From Bacillota bacterium (GTDB taxonomy: Bacteria > Bacillota > Clostridia > Christensenellales > Aristaeellaceae), in NCBI GenBank assembly GCA_023404715.1, contig JAEYAR010000172.1, positions 1-6,243 of the forward strand: a stretch of DNA of 6,243 bases, written 5' to 3'. Below the pieces are notes generated by a model. That model was not told the origin of the DNA. It saw nothing but the letters and a program-made list of their open reading frames with translations, and did not search any database. Made by a program: the position numbers and the translations under genes. Every line of letters begins with the position of its first letter. Position 1 is the first letter of the stretch. Shown piece after piece: positions 5,895 through 6,243 of this stretch.

Positions 5895-6243
5895 TTAACC
5901 CATGTCAAGCGTGCCCATGCGCCCGATGCCCATGACCAGCCCGATCTGAAAGAGGTTGAGCATCGTGGAGGCGGGCTTCGCGTCGACAAAGGGCATCGGC
6001 CAGATCGTCCCCAAATACAGGTGCGACGTGACGGTAAGCGCGCACACAAACTGCATCAGCAGCGATAGGGCGACCGCCACGCAGATCATTTGCGCGCCCG
6101 TGCGCTTCCTGCGCATGCCTGTGCGCAGACACAGGCAGACGAGCAAAAGATAAGGAATCGATAGAATCAGAAAGCTTCCCCAACCGAACGAGCGAACCAG
6201 CGCCTGCGCCCCGCCGTACGTTTCGGCAGGCGTAGGCCGATAC
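5895..6243 (-). CDS. Divergent SEDS-like (FtsW/RodA/SpoVE family) membrane protein, C-terminal part
   Basis: The minus-strand frame is open from the right edge to the TAA at 5897-5895, giving 115 C-terminal residues; the start lies beyond the window. Hydrophobic segments are near residues 20-37, 50-72 and 93-109 (counted from the window edge), separated by a basic loop RTGMRRKRTG. The order and spacing resemble the end of SEDS peptidoglycan polymerases: a helix, a basic loop, a helix containing Gln (LLMQFV), then a P-x-PFV loop and a last helix ending in IGR. Here the loop is WPMPFVDAKPAS (81-92) in place of the usual PLPFVSYGGSS. The stretch PAETYGGAQALVRSFGWG (5-22) sits where family members have the PEAHTDFIF region, and the catalytic Asp of FtsW/RodA appears to be Tyr. 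It could be a catalytically inactive paralogue or an unrelated membrane protein. A TTG at 6146 is internal to the open frame and is not a convincing start. Confidence 0.65.
   Translation of the reverse strand, partial: YRPTPAETYGGAQALVRSFGWGSFLILSIPYLLLVCLCLRTGMRRKRTGAQMICVAVALSLLMQFVCALTVTSHLYLGTIWPMPFVDAKPASTMLNLFQIGLVMGIGRMGTLDMG

Noticed and set aside
5956..6153. Plus-strand 65-codon ORF in the right end
   Set aside because: It is antisense to the hydrophobic minus-strand frame, which is open to the window edge and resembles a membrane protein family. The plus ORF has no such support.

Overview
The window looks like part of a bacterial chromosome from a GC-rich member of the Bacillota (Clostridia-like). 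The reasons are strong purine-rich Shine-Dalgarno sites, tightly packed genes with ATGA overlaps, an AraC regulator of the type common in Paenibacillus and Clostridia, and a neighbouring gene that resembles a divergent FtsW/RodA protein. The taxon is an inference; no marker gene is present.

Positions 2-5733 hold one co-directional plus-strand gene set. It encodes an oligopeptide/dipeptide-family (Opp/Dpp) ABC importer: permease B (entering from the left edge), permease C, ATPase D and ATPase F. These are followed by a small capless HAD-superfamily protein and an AraC-family regulator with an N-terminal cupin-like sensor domain. Three of the junctions overlap (988-991, the 3195-3204 region, 4208-4211) and the other two gaps are 9 and 26 bases, so a single operon is the simplest reading. 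The substrate-binding protein that such importers need is not in the window and may lie upstream of position 1. The two permeases would form the membrane channel and the two ATPases would power it. The AraC protein probably senses a ligand and controls the locus. Some subfamily traits suggest the cargo could be an oligosaccharide as easily as a peptide: the long external loop in permease C, the Q-loop region of ATPase D, and the AraC partner. No metabolic enzyme in the window settles it.

Positions 5734-5894 are a convergent intergenic region with a strong hairpin at 5830-5868 that probably terminates transcription from both sides. From 5895 to the right edge, on the minus strand, is the C-terminal part of a membrane protein. 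Its order of membrane segments and its WPMPFV motif resemble the end of SEDS proteins (FtsW/RodA/SpoVE), but the usually conserved residues are altered.

Most of the window is a recognisable transporter operon. The points that deserve a second look are the HAD protein with three altered catalytic motifs and the apparently degenerate SEDS-like protein. I did not find convincing evidence of a wholly new system.
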